A stretch of DNA of 64,000 nucleotides from Anaerostipes sp. (GTDB lineage: Bacteria > Bacillota > Clostridia > Lachnospirales > Lachnospiraceae), in assembly GCF_018381315.1 (NCBI RefSeq), contig NZ_JAGZSD010000013.1:1-64000 (forward strand), read 5' to 3'. The position numbers and the translations under genes are program-made. Positions 8,389-16,385 of this stretch are shown here, piece after piece (the first letter of the stretch is position 1; the number at the start of each line of letters is the position of its first letter). The notes under the pieces were generated by a model. That model was not told the origin of the DNA. It did no database searches and worked only from the letters and a program-made list of their open reading frames with translations.

Positions 8389-8434
8389 TTGACATATGTC
8401 ATTAATGTGGTATCATTATAAATGACATATGTCA
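8389..8434 (+). promoter_or_regulatory. Promoter with twin TGACATATGTCA operators
   Basis: -35 TTGACA (8389-8394) and -10 TATCAT (8411-8416, 16-bp spacer). The perfect 12-bp palindrome TGACATATGTCA occurs twice, at 8390-8401 overlapping the -35 and at 8423-8434 around the expected start of transcription, 33 bp apart. This is the geometry of a repressor site. The first downstream gene encodes a DNA-binding DUF134 protein, so autoregulation is the simplest inference. Confidence 0.75.
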
Positions 8435-8457
8435 GAAAACAGTGAAGGAGAGAACAG

Positions 8458-8832
8458 ATGCCAAGACCCAGAAAATGCAGGCGAATCTGCGCAATGCCGG
8501 AAAATCAGGGGTTTGAGCCGCTGGGAGGACGGGGAAACTGCTGCGGGAGCAGGATTGTAATGAGCATTGATGAATATGAAGCCATCCGTCTCATTGATTG
8601 GGAAAAACTTACGCAGGAGCAGTGTGCAGTGCAGATGGGGATAGCCAGGACAACAGTTACAGGCATTTATGAATCTGCCAGGACGAAACTTGCCGACGCT
8701 CTCGTTCATGGAAAAAGTTTAAAGATTCAGGGCGGAGACTATACCCTGTGTTCTGAAAATAGAAATGAATGCAGCAGACGCTGCTGTAAAAAAGAAAAGG
8801 AGAAAGAAAATGAAAATAGCAGTAACTTATGA
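8458..8832 (+). CDS. DUF134 (UPF0251) family DNA-binding protein
   Basis: 124-residue protein starting MPRPRKCRRI, the hallmark of DUF134, followed by a helix-turn-helix region (about 55-85, LTQEQCAVQMGIARTTVTGIY) resembling sigma-70 region 4. The tail is Cys/Lys-rich (CSRRCCKKEKEK). Several Cys residues (7, 12, 29, 30 and the tail) could bind metal, a suggestion only. AAGGAG precedes ATG 8458. It overlaps the next gene by 23 nt and sits behind two identical palindromes it may bind. DUF134 genes next to NifX-like genes are common in anaerobes, with no settled function. Confidence 0.85.
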   Translation: MPRPRKCRRICAMPENQGFEPLGGRGNCCGSRIVMSIDEYEAIRLIDWEKLTQEQCAVQMGIARTTVTGIYESARTKLADALVHGKSLKIQGGDYTLCSENRNECSRRCCKKEKEKENENSSNL

Positions 8833-9199
8833 AAATGGAGAAGTTTTTCAGCATTTTGGCCACACAGAGCAGTTTAAGATCTATGAAACTGCAGACGGAG
8901 AAGTAAAGAACAGTGAGGTTGTTTCTACTATGGGAAGCGGACATGGAGCGTTAGCCGGATTCTTAAAAGAACACGGCGCAGATACGCTGATCTGCGGAGG
9001 TATTGGACAAGGGGCACAGGATGCTCTGAAAGAAGCAGGGATCACATTTTTTGGAGGCGTTTGCGGAAGTGCAGACCAGGCAGTGGAAGATCTGCTGAAA
9101 GATCAGCTTTCCTATGACGCAAATGTTATGTGCAGCCATCACGATGAAGAAGACCATCATCATGGGAGCTGCGGGGAACACGGCTGCGGCCGTCATTAA
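8810..9199 (+). CDS. NifX/NifB-C-terminal-like cofactor-binding protein with His/Cys-rich tail
   Basis: 129-residue dinitrogenase iron-molybdenum cofactor family protein (MTH1175-like). Typical features are MKIAVTYENGEVFQHFGHTEQFKIYE, the GSGHGALAGFLKEHGADTLICGGIGQGAQDAL block and GVCGSADQAVEDLL. Relatives bind Fe-S or Fe-Mo clusters, but no nitrogenase gene is present here, so a role in iron-sulfur or metal handling is more likely. The last 20 residues are a metal-binding-like tail (CSHHDEEDHHHGSCGEHGC). ATG 8810 is chosen because AAAGGAG lies just upstream. It overlaps the DUF134 gene and is probably translated from the same mRNA. Confidence 0.85.
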   Translation: MKIAVTYENGEVFQHFGHTEQFKIYETADGEVKNSEVVSTMGSGHGALAGFLKEHGADTLICGGIGQGAQDALKEAGITFFGGVCGSADQAVEDLLKDQLSYDANVMCSHHDEEDHHHGSCGEHGCGRH

Positions 9200-9226
9200 T
9201 TGTCGAGAGACTGACGCACAGTCTTC

Positions 9227-9256
9227 TTGACGCACAACAGGAAAATATGTTATAGT
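9227..9256 (+). promoter_or_regulatory. Promoter of the DEAD-box helicase gene
   Basis: TTGACG (9227-9232), 18-bp spacer, TATAGT (9251-9256). Transcription would begin near 9263, directly before a terminator-like hairpin. Confidence 0.7.
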
Positions 9257-9269
9257 GGATAACGTTGTT

Positions 9270-9314
9270 GCTCTGGACTGTCAGCATGCCTGACAACCCA
9301 GAGCATTATTTTTG
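9270..9314 (+). terminator. Leader hairpin followed by T-run in helicase 5'UTR
   Basis: GCTCTGG (9270-9276) pairs with CCAGAGC (9298-9304), and nested inside, GTCAG (9280-9284) pairs with CTGAC (9290-9294). ATTATTTTT follows. It lies between the promoter and the start codon, so it could be an attenuator, a 5' stabilising hairpin, or a terminator for read-through from the upstream gene. Confidence 0.65.
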
Positions 9315-9342
9315 ATTGAAAGAGAAAGATACAGAGGAATTT

Positions 9343-10926
9343 ATGGACGCAGTAAGATTTGATGAATTGAACATTGACGATAAAATTTTAAAAGCAGTAC
9401 AAGAGATGGGATTTGAAGCAGCCTCTCCGATTCAGGGAGCAGCGATCCCTGTAGTGCTGGAGGGAAGAGATATTGTAGGGCAGGCGCAGACCGGAACAGG
9501 AAAAACAGCCGCTTTCGGTATTCCGCTTTTAGAGAAGCTGGATCCGAAGCTGAAAAAGCCTCAGGCAATGATTTTATGCCCGACAAGGGAACTGGCGATT
9601 CAGGTGGCAGATGAGCTTCGGAGACTGGCGAAATTTATGCACGGAGCAAAGGTGCTTCCAATTTACGGTGGACAGAATATCACCAACCAGATCCGTTCGT
9701 TAAAAACAGGAGCAAATATTATAGTAGGAACTCCGGGCCGGATTATGGATCATATGCGCCGCCACACTTTGAAATTAGAAGATTTAAAGATGATCGTTCT
9801 GGACGAAGCGGATGAGATGCTCAACATGGGATTCAGGGAAGACATTGAAAGTATTTTGGTAGAAGTACCTGAAGAACGTCAGACATTGTTATTCTCTGCA
9901 ACCATGCCGAAGGCGATCCTGGATATTACAAAAAAATACCAGAAGGATTCTAAACTTATCAAGGTTGTACGCAAAGAGCTGACAGTGCCGAACATCGAGC
10001 AGTTTTATTATGAAGTAAGACCAAAACAAAAAGTAGAAGTACTCTGCCGCCTGCTGGATATGCATTCTCCAAAACTCTCCGTAGTGTTCTGCAACACAAA
10101 ACGTATGGTGGACGAAGTGGCCGGGGAACTGAAAGGCCGGGGATATTTTGCAGAAGGACTCCACGGAGACTTAAAGCAGAGCCAGAGAGACCGTGTCATG
10201 AAAAGCTTCAGAGGCGGCCGCGTGGATATTCTTGTGGCAACTGATGTGGCTGCAAGAGGGATTGATGTAGACGATGTAGATGCAGTCTTTAATTATGATC
10301 TCCCGCAGGACGATGAGTTTTATGTACACAGAATCGGACGGACAGGAAGAGCCGGAAGAGCAGGAAAAGCATTTACCTTTGTGGCAGGGAAAGAAATTTA
10401 TAAGCTGAGAGATGTACAGCGTTACTGCAAGACAAAGATCAAGGCAAGACCGATTCCAAGCTTAAACGATGTCCAGGCGACCAGAGCCGAAAAGAGCCTG
10501 GAAGAGATTACAGGACTGATCGAAGAAAATAACCTTGATAAATATGTAGATATGCTGGATGAATTTATCAACGAGACCGATTACACTGCTTTGGAGATCG
10601 CTGCTGCATTTTTGAAAAAGCAGATTTCTGAAAATGAAGAGGAAGTCCGTCAGGGAGATGATTTTGGAGATACCGGAGCTGAAGAAGGAATGGTAAGATT
10701 ATTCATCAACATTGGTAAGAAAAAAGGTGTCCGCCCGGGCGATATCCTTGGAGCCATTGCAGGAGAATCCAGCATTTCCGGAGATCTGGTGGGAGCTATT
10801 GATGTCCATGATCAGTATACATTTGTAGAAGTTCCGAAAGAAGTTGCAAAAGATGTACTGTACGGTATGAGCCATGCCAAGATTAAAGGGAAAAGTGTCA
10901 GCATGGAACCGGCTAACCGGAAGTAG
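9343..10926 (+). CDS. deaD: DEAD-box ATP-dependent RNA helicase with DbpA-type RNA-binding domain
   Basis: 527 residues. The helicase core has the Q motif region (FEAASPIQ), motif I AQTGTGKT (48-55), PTRELA (80-85), TPGR (130-133), DEAD (154-157), SAT (185-187), and the C-terminal lobe motifs ATDVAARGIDV and HRIGRTGRAGR. A C-terminal DbpA/CsdA-like RRM (about 440-527, EGMVRLFINIGKKKGVRPGDI) likely binds structured RNA. Such helicases unwind RNA in ribosome assembly and mRNA decay, often in the cold. ATG 9343 has AGAGGAA upstream; the frame is open to TTG 9316. Expressed alone, between a leader hairpin and a strong terminator. Confidence 0.95.
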   Translation: MDAVRFDELNIDDKILKAVQEMGFEAASPIQGAAIPVVLEGRDIVGQAQTGTGKTAAFGIPLLEKLDPKLKKPQAMILCPTRELAIQVADELRRLAKFMHGAKVLPIYGGQNITNQIRSLKTGANIIVGTPGRIMDHMRRHTLKLEDLKMIVLDEADEMLNMGFREDIESILVEVPEERQTLLFSATMPKAILDITKKYQKDSKLIKVVRKELTVPNIEQFYYEVRPKQKVEVLCRLLDMHSPKLSVVFCNTKRMVDEVAGELKGRGYFAEGLHGDLKQSQRDRVMKSFRGGRVDILVATDVAARGIDVDDVDAVFNYDLPQDDEFYVHRIGRTGRAGRAGKAFTFVAGKEIYKLRDVQRYCKTKIKARPIPSLNDVQATRAEKSLEEITGLIEENNLDKYVDMLDEFINETDYTALEIAAAFLKKQISENEEEVRQGDDFGDTGAEEGMVRLFINIGKKKGVRPGDILGAIAGESSISGDLVGAIDVHDQYTFVEVPKEVAKDVLYGMSHAKIKGKSVSMEPANRK

Positions 10927-10950
10927 ATGTAAGAATAAAATAGAGATTTT

Positions 10951-10983
10951 AAAATGCGGCCGATCGACTGGCCGCATTTTTTT
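10951..10983 (+). terminator. Rho-independent terminator of helicase gene
   Basis: AAAATGCGGCC (10951-10961) pairs with GGCCGCATTTT (10970-10980), with T continuing to 10983. Confidence 0.9.
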
Positions 10984-11093
10984 GCATAGGAAATGCTTTG
11001 CCTTAATTGTATCGTAAAAATATTAGTTGTATAATGATTTCAATAAATTAGGGGATTTTTGCTGGAAGGAACATTCGTATGGGGAGGTATACC

Positions 11094-12791
11094 ATGTTAT
11101 CTTTAGAAGAATATTGTTATATGTTTGAGTCAGCTGCCTGCGGTATCTGCCGTGTGCTGCTGGATGAAAATTTTACACTGTTATATGCAAATCCATTTTA
11201 TTATCATATTTATGGTTATACTCCGGAAAATGCACATTCATTGGGGTTTGACAATGCAAGACACGTCATTGAAGATGATATTTTTGAGGAAATTCACACA
11301 ATCATCATGGAACATATCAGAAAAAATGACAGGCACTTTGAGGTTGAATACCACGGTCTGCATCGGTCAGGAAGTTCTCTTTGGCTCCTTGTACGCTGTA
11401 CATATGATCCTGCACAGCCAGACAGCATGATCTGTGTGGTCATGGATATTGCGGAGCATAAGCGCCTGGAGGATGAACTCCGCATGAGAATAGAAGAAAG
11501 CCGGCTGGCTTTTAAATTGACAGGCAGGATCACCTATTTTTTTGATATAAAAGAACGCCGTCTTGAAGTCCCGGAGGAGGCTGCCATTGAATTTGACATG
11601 CCCCGGACAGTCTGTGATATGCCGGACGGCCTTGCAGCCTGCGGCATAATAGAAGAAGACAGTCTGGACAGGTTCTATGAGTTTTACTCTTTGATGTTCC
11701 ATGGGGTTCCAGAGGGATCCTCTGAAATAAAAAAAAGAAGAAAAGACGGAACTGTGGGCTGGTATGCAGCGAAATATATTATGATTTATGACAGTGACCA
11801 TCAGCCCAAGCGTGCGATTATATCTTGTGAAGACATTACGGAGCAGAAAGAAAAAGAGCTGATTTATCATAAATGGGCTCAGTACTTCAAATCGCAGGAA
11901 GGAAAAACCATTGGATATTATGAATATGACTTAAGTCTTGACCGGCAGATTGAAGGGGTAGGGGATATCCCGCCTGATTATATGAAAGATTTAAAAAAGT
12001 ATACGGAAACCGTGCTTTATATTGCAGAACACTTTGTCTATGAATATGACAGGGAACGTTTTTATCGTTTTTTTGACAGAAACCGGCTGCTGACTCTGTT
12101 TTATGATAATCAAAAGGAAGTTTCTATTGAGTATCGGAGAGTCGGACAAAATTCCGTCTATTGGGTACGGGCCAGCATCCAAATGATGAATGATCCTCAG
12201 ACAGATCATGTAAAAATGTTTATGATGACAATCAATATTGATGAAGAAAAGAGAAAGAAGATTCGCCTGCAGAAGATGGTGGAGATCGACGAGATGACGG
12301 GGCTGCTGAAAAGAGAAACATTTGTCCGCAGGGTAAATGATATTTTAGGGATTAATGATTATATTATGCGCCATGCATTTATCCTGTTGGATATCGATGA
12401 GTTTAAACAGCATAATGATCAATGGGGGCATCAATATGGAGATCAAGTCATACGGGACACAGCTGCAATATTAAAATCATCCCTGAGGAAGAACGATCTC
12501 TGCGGAAGATTGGGCGGTGATGAGTTTATCATATTCCTGAATGGGATTCCGTCACAGAGAGAGGTTATGCCAAGGATTGCTGAAATATGTGAAAAGCTGT
12601 CAAGGGAGATTGAAGACAGGGGGAAGGTATCCTGCAGTCTTGGTGTAGCATTTTATCCGCAGGACGGCACAGATTTTCAGCAGCTTTACCAAAATGCAGA
12701 CATAGCTTTATATAAGGCCAAGCAGTCAGGACGTTCAACCTATAAGATTTTTAAAGAAGACAGCAGCAGCAATTATGATTTAAAAGAGTAA
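11094..12791 (+). CDS. PAS-domain diguanylate cyclase (GGDEF)
   Basis: 565 residues, soluble. The N-terminal half contains PAS-like sensory domains (about 5-125 ending in a PAC-type segment, a second at about 140-260, and a less clear third at about 275-400). The C-terminal GGDEF domain (about 405-560) has the intact motif GGDEF at 474-478 and the inhibitory I-site RKND at 465-468, five residues before it. It should therefore make cyclic di-GMP from two GTP and be feedback-inhibited. No EAL domain is present. ATG 11094 is favoured over 11079 because GGGGAGG (11081-11087) is well spaced to it. Ligand unknown; monocistronic. Confidence 0.92.
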   Translation: MLSLEEYCYMFESAACGICRVLLDENFTLLYANPFYYHIYGYTPENAHSLGFDNARHVIEDDIFEEIHTIIMEHIRKNDRHFEVEYHGLHRSGSSLWLLVRCTYDPAQPDSMICVVMDIAEHKRLEDELRMRIEESRLAFKLTGRITYFFDIKERRLEVPEEAAIEFDMPRTVCDMPDGLAACGIIEEDSLDRFYEFYSLMFHGVPEGSSEIKKRRKDGTVGWYAAKYIMIYDSDHQPKRAIISCEDITEQKEKELIYHKWAQYFKSQEGKTIGYYEYDLSLDRQIEGVGDIPPDYMKDLKKYTETVLYIAEHFVYEYDRERFYRFFDRNRLLTLFYDNQKEVSIEYRRVGQNSVYWVRASIQMMNDPQTDHVKMFMMTINIDEEKRKKIRLQKMVEIDEMTGLLKRETFVRRVNDILGINDYIMRHAFILLDIDEFKQHNDQWGHQYGDQVIRDTAAILKSSLRKNDLCGRLGGDEFIIFLNGIPSQREVMPRIAEICEKLSREIEDRGKVSCSLGVAFYPQDGTDFQQLYQNADIALYKAKQSGRSTYKIFKEDSSSNYDLKE

Positions 12792-12838
12792 TACAAATCT
12801 GCGGTTTTGCTTTCTGTTCATTTTGTATAGGAATTCTC

Positions 12839-12867
12839 TTGACAATAGATATAGGGTATTTTATACT
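12839..12867 (+). promoter_or_regulatory. Promoter of the perR-like gene
   Basis: TTGACA (12839-12844), 17-bp spacer, TATACT (12862-12867). An operator-like motif follows at 12874-12890. Confidence 0.8.
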
Positions 12868-12873
12868 AAAAAC

Positions 12874-12890
12874 AGTAACAATTATTATTA
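12874..12890. promoter_or_regulatory. Candidate PerR operator at perR
   Basis: AGTAACAATTATTATTA lies just after the -10 box and matches 13344-13360 upstream of rubrerythrin at 15 of 17 positions. It resembles the AT-rich PerR box family (TTATAATNATTATAA), implying autoregulation. Confidence 0.6.
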
Positions 12891-12906
12891 TGAGAGGAGG
12901 ACGCCT

Positions 12907-13314
12907 ATGCAGCCTGCAACTAAAAAAAGCAAGCAGAGGGATGCCATTATAAGGTTTCTAATGAGCAGAAAAGATCATCCGACTGCGGATACAATTTATG
13001 TTAATATAAAAGAAGAGTTTCCGAACATCAGCTTAGGTACGGTTTACCGCAACCTGGCGCTGCTGTCAAGCCGCGGTGATATTTTAAAGCTCAGTTATGA
13101 CGGCGGGGCAGACAGGTATGACGCCAACATCGATCCGCACTATCATTTTATATGTAAGGAGTGCGGGGAAGTGATTGATCTTGAGATGGACCCGATTGAT
13201 CATGTGAATACGATCGCAAGTGCCCACTTTCAGGGTCGTGTAGACGAAAATGTCACTTACTTCCGCGGAATCTGTGAAAAATGTTTAAAAAAAGATATTG
13301 ACAATACAAAATAG
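12907..13314 (+). CDS. perR: Fur-family peroxide-responsive regulator (PerR-like)
   Basis: 135 residues. The N-terminal winged helix (about 5-75) includes HPTADTIYVNIKEEFPNISLGTVYRNL. A C-terminal dimerisation and metal-binding domain follows, with DANIDPHYHFICKECGEVIDLE and GICEKC: two CxxC pairs for structural zinc and His/Asp residues for the regulatory metal. PerR proteins repress peroxide-defence genes and are inactivated when metal-catalysed oxidation hits a His. The ATG at 12907 follows AGAGGAGGA; the frame extends upstream without a better start. The next gene is rubrerythrin with a matching operator, supporting PerR rather than Fur or Zur. Confidence 0.9.
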   Translation: MQPATKKSKQRDAIIRFLMSRKDHPTADTIYVNIKEEFPNISLGTVYRNLALLSSRGDILKLSYDGGADRYDANIDPHYHFICKECGEVIDLEMDPIDHVNTIASAHFQGRVDENVTYFRGICEKCLKKDIDNTK

Positions 13315-13343
13315 CGGTGTTATTATTAAAACAACAAGAAAAC

Positions 13344-13360
13344 AGTAACAGTTACTATTA
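13344..13360. promoter_or_regulatory. Candidate PerR operator at rubrerythrin
   Basis: AGTAACAGTTACTATTA, of which 13344-13356 (AGTAAC-A-GTTACT) is a perfect palindrome. It overlaps the likely -35 of a promoter whose -10 is TATAGT at 13381-13386. Confidence 0.6.
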
Positions 13361-13426
13361 TCTGATCTGGCTTTCTTGAATATAGTAGAAACAGTAAAAT
13401 GAATAAATTAAAAGGAGATGTAAACT

Positions 13427-13969
13427 ATGAAAAAATGGGTTTGTACAGTATGCGGTTATGTTCATGAAGGAGATACTCCACCAGAAAAATGTCCAACATG
13501 CGGAGTTCCTGCAGAGAAGTTTAAAGAGCAGACAGGAGACAGAGAATGGGCAGCAGAGCATGTAGTCGGAGTGGCACAGGGAGCCAGTGAAGACATCATG
13601 GCAGACTTAAGAGCAAACTTTGAGGGAGAATGCTCAGAAGTAGGTATGTACCTTGCAATGAGCCGTGTAGCACATAGAGAAGGATATCCGGAGATCGGAT
13701 TATACTGGGAAAAAGCAGCATTAGAAGAGGCAGAGCATGCAGCAAAATTCGCTGAACTGCTTGGAGAAGTGCTGACAGACAGCACAAAGAAAAACCTTGA
13801 GATGAGAGTCGATGCAGAAAATGGAGCAACTGCAGGTAAGTTTGACCTTGCTAAGAGAGCAAAAGCAGCAAACCTGGACGCAATCCATGACACTGTACAT
13901 GAAATGGCAAGAGACGAAGCACGCCATGGAAAAGCTTTCGAAGGCTTATTAAAAAGATATTTCGGTTAA
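13427..13969 (+). CDS. rbr: Rubrerythrin, reverse type (N-terminal rubredoxin domain)
   Basis: 180 residues. An N-terminal rubredoxin-like iron site uses Cys6, Cys9, Cys22 and Cys25. The rest is a ferritin-like four-helix diiron domain with ANFEGECSEVGMY, ALEEAEHAAKF and MARDEARHGKAFEG providing Glu/His ligands. Domain order is reversed relative to classical rubrerythrin, as in clostridial reverse rubrerythrins that reduce H2O2 and O2 with NADH-derived electrons. Codon use is strongly biased and AAAAGGAG is present, consistent with high expression. PerR control is inferred from the shared operator-like motif and adjacency. Confidence 0.95.
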   Translation: MKKWVCTVCGYVHEGDTPPEKCPTCGVPAEKFKEQTGDREWAAEHVVGVAQGASEDIMADLRANFEGECSEVGMYLAMSRVAHREGYPEIGLYWEKAALEEAEHAAKFAELLGEVLTDSTKKNLEMRVDAENGATAGKFDLAKRAKAANLDAIHDTVHEMARDEARHGKAFEGLLKRYFG

Positions 13970-13980
13970 GAATAAATTTA

Positions 13981-14013
13981 AAAGGAGACTGCAGATGTGC
14001 AGTCTCCTTTTTT
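13981..14013 (+). terminator. Rho-independent terminator of rubrerythrin
   Basis: AAAGGAGACTGCA (13981-13993) and TGCAGTCTCCTTT (13998-14010) form a perfect 13-bp stem with a GATG loop and a T tail. Confidence 0.92.
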
Positions 14014-14016
14014 AGA

Positions 14017-14060
14017 TGCATAGAAAAAGCTTGCCGCATGTAATAAAAAGCCTTCCGGGG
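14017..14060. repeat. Degenerate relative of the hairpin repeat at 108-157
   Basis: GCATAG-AAAA...CATGTAATAAAAAGCCTTCCGG has the same order of elements as CATAGGAAA...CTATGGAATAAAAAGCACTCC upstream of ileS. Similarity was judged by eye only. Confidence 0.3.
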
Positions 14061-14948
14061 TCAGGGATTGAGGATATTTTTCACTACATCTGCATCACTT
14101 AAATAGACCATTTTTGATCCTTTCAGCTGTACATAGTAGTTTTCTTTATCTTTATCCCTGGAGCCAATATAGAGAGTGAGATGTTTTGTTTTCTTTGTAT
14201 CCGTATTCTTATAGGTGATATCTACAGATATCCGGGATTTACTGTCAAGCCCGTATTTGGAAAGCTCATCGTCTTTGACCGAATAGTTCTGGCAGTCCCC
14301 AAAAGTGAACACTCCAAGGCCTCCGGCAATGCTGTCCATATCATTTTTAGATTTGGGTGTGTAAATCTTCTTCTTATCCTTGTCTGTCACCACGACTTTT
14401 TTCAGGTTTCCGCTGCTTAAAGAGGGAAAGGTGTCTGTCTTCATCATATCCTGCAGGGAGTAAGATAAGTTGGAGAGAAGATCAGCGGATACAGTATATA
14501 TTTCTGATTTATCATCCAGAGTCAGATAGTAGTAATCTCCAGATGCATTTCCAATATAATAAGTCGTTTCTGTTCCGGATGTATCTTTGACCTTAACCGT
14601 ATATACAGGGTTTTCCAGTCCATAGTCTTTCAGGCTGTCTCCATTTTCCAGTTTCCGGACTGCCTTTATCTTTTGAAATTGGGATGCCAGAGAGGCAATG
14701 TAACTCTGCTCTAATGGGTATTCCCTGTCTTTTTTATAATACCAGATCCCGTTTTTCTTAATAAAGGATAAATCCTGGCCATTGCTGTAGGAAATGGATG
14801 TAACAGACTTCATGTTTTTCACAATCAGCTGATCAGAGGAACTTTTTTCAGCAGACTGCCTTTTCTGGTACAAGGTGATGCCGGCATACAGGGCCAGAAG
14901 CCCTGTAAATACCAGAATCAGAATGATAAATGTTCTTTTCTGTCTCAT
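14061..14948 (-). CDS. DUF4340 membrane-anchored protein
   Basis: 295 residues: an N-terminal transmembrane anchor (about 6-26), then an extracytoplasmic beta-rich domain with repeated DUF4340 features (NGIWYYKKDREYPL near 65, LKDYGLENPVYTVKV near 107, and a second half with LSKYGLDSKSRISVDITY). DUF4340 proteins typically accompany Gld-type ABC systems, as here; the molecular role is unknown. GGGAGGG precedes the ATG at 14948. Last gene of a four-gene minus-strand operon, 13 nt after the GldG-like gene. Confidence 0.85.
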   Translation of the reverse strand: MRQKRTFIILILVFTGLLALYAGITLYQKRQSAEKSSSDQLIVKNMKSVTSISYSNGQDLSFIKKNGIWYYKKDREYPLEQSYIASLASQFQKIKAVRKLENGDSLKDYGLENPVYTVKVKDTSGTETTYYIGNASGDYYYLTLDDKSEIYTVSADLLSNLSYSLQDMMKTDTFPSLSSGNLKKVVVTDKDKKKIYTPKSKNDMDSIAGGLGVFTFGDCQNYSVKDDELSKYGLDSKSRISVDITYKNTDTKKTKHLTLYIGSRDKDKENYYVQLKGSKMVYLSDADVVKNILNP

Positions 14949-14961
14949 ATAAGTCCCTCCC

Positions 14962-16374
14962 TTACCTTCTTCTGCGCCGGAACCAGACAATAAAGCCTCC
15001 GGCAATGACAATGAAAGGAATCACAAAAATGATTAAGATACTGAAAATGCCTGGGTGAGCAATGGTATTGTAGGTTACCTGAAGGCTCTTAGGCGAGATG
15101 GAAATATTATCTGCGCTGTCCAGATTTGCTGTGACAGAATTCATAAATAGTGTCAGATTTTCAAGGGTGGAAAAGGACTCCGTAACTTGTTCGTCAACAA
15201 GCATGCTGCTGCCGAAGACAGTCAGCCGGCTTTCTTTCTTTTGTTTCTTGCCGCTGCTGTTTTTGACCGTGACCGGCTCCGTGGCAGAAGCACCCAGTAT
15301 GTAGGTTCCCTGAGTCTGTTTCTTTTCTGTGACCGCACAGCCGCTGTCAGATGTGGTCATAAAGGACTCCAGGCTGATTGTGTCACGGGCCGGATCTGTC
15401 TGAGTCATTCCCTTTGAATTGATCATGAGCACAGAGTTGGAGGAAATACCGGAGGCCATATTATCACTTACGGATAAATTCGGTATGAGATAATAATAAT
15501 TTCCCTGATAGCAGCGCTCAGCGTCTGCAATATACCCGCTGGCAACCTTCATTCCGTAGTCGTTCAGCAGCCCGTTAAGCTGGGACATCTTTTTATCTGT
15601 ATAGGCAAGAAGAGTCATAACCTTACCGCCCTTTTTTAAATAAGAAGACAGTACTTTAACCTCATCTTTGGTAAGATCGCTGGTCGGTCCGTTGAGGATC
15701 AGAAGATCACAGTCTTCAGGGATGGAAGAGGCCGTCAGGAGATTCAGTTCTGCCGCAGAGATTCTGGATTTTTCCATCAGGCTGGTGACGGAAGCCGAAA
15801 GAGCAGTTTCACCGTGTCCGGCAGTATAATAAGCTTTGTATTCTTTTGTGCTGGTAACATAATTCACGGCACTGGTCAGCTGTCCGTCCCCGTCAAACTG
15901 GGCTGCTGAACCTAAAGTATTATAATAAGAAGATTCTGCAACTAAGATATCGTCGAAAGAGATTGAAGTCTGACGGCCGGTTTTTTTGCAGGATACGGCG
16001 ATACTGTTTTTTTCCGTATCATATTTTGTCAGTGCAGAAGGATGCAGCACAGGATCGATCCACTCAACTTTGATATGGCCGGACAGAGAAGCATATTTGC
16101 TGATGAAAGTTTTAATGCGGTCATCTGTGCTGCTTTTTTCTGCAATCACATAAAAAGTTACGTCATAGTCCAGATTTTTTAAAAGCTTCTGGCTTTGTGA
16201 TGAGATATCATAGATATTGGTATCGCTGATATCAATTTGTCTGATTTTCTGCGGCAGCTGGCCCACAAGAAGATTGAACAGGATGATAATACCGATGACA
16301 ACCGCAGTAACGGCAATACTGTAGGAGCCCCTTCTGGAATCCTTTGTCTGAAATAATTTTTTTAGTTTTTCCAC
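14962..16374 (-). CDS. GldG-like ABC transporter auxiliary component
   Basis: 470 residues: an N-terminal transmembrane segment (about 20-42), an extracytoplasmic GldG/IFT52-like domain (TFYVIAEKSSTDDRIKTFI, and the YKAYYTAGHGE and LLILNGPTSDL segments) and a C-terminal transmembrane helix ending WFRRRRR. In Bacteroidetes GldG is needed for gliding; in Firmicutes homologous operons have no known link to gliding and may export or remodel envelope components. GTG 16374 is chosen because GGAGGAG is correctly spaced to it; the frame is open to ATG 16395. Lies between permease and DUF4340 genes. Confidence 0.85.
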   Translation of the reverse strand: MEKLKKLFQTKDSRRGSYSIAVTAVVIGIIILFNLLVGQLPQKIRQIDISDTNIYDISSQSQKLLKNLDYDVTFYVIAEKSSTDDRIKTFISKYASLSGHIKVEWIDPVLHPSALTKYDTEKNSIAVSCKKTGRQTSISFDDILVAESSYYNTLGSAAQFDGDGQLTSAVNYVTSTKEYKAYYTAGHGETALSASVTSLMEKSRISAAELNLLTASSIPEDCDLLILNGPTSDLTKDEVKVLSSYLKKGGKVMTLLAYTDKKMSQLNGLLNDYGMKVASGYIADAERCYQGNYYYLIPNLSVSDNMASGISSNSVLMINSKGMTQTDPARDTISLESFMTTSDSGCAVTEKKQTQGTYILGASATEPVTVKNSSGKKQKKESRLTVFGSSMLVDEQVTESFSTLENLTLFMNSVTANLDSADNISISPKSLQVTYNTIAHPGIFSILIIFVIPFIVIAGGFIVWFRRRRR

Positions 16375-16385
16375 TTCATCTCCTC

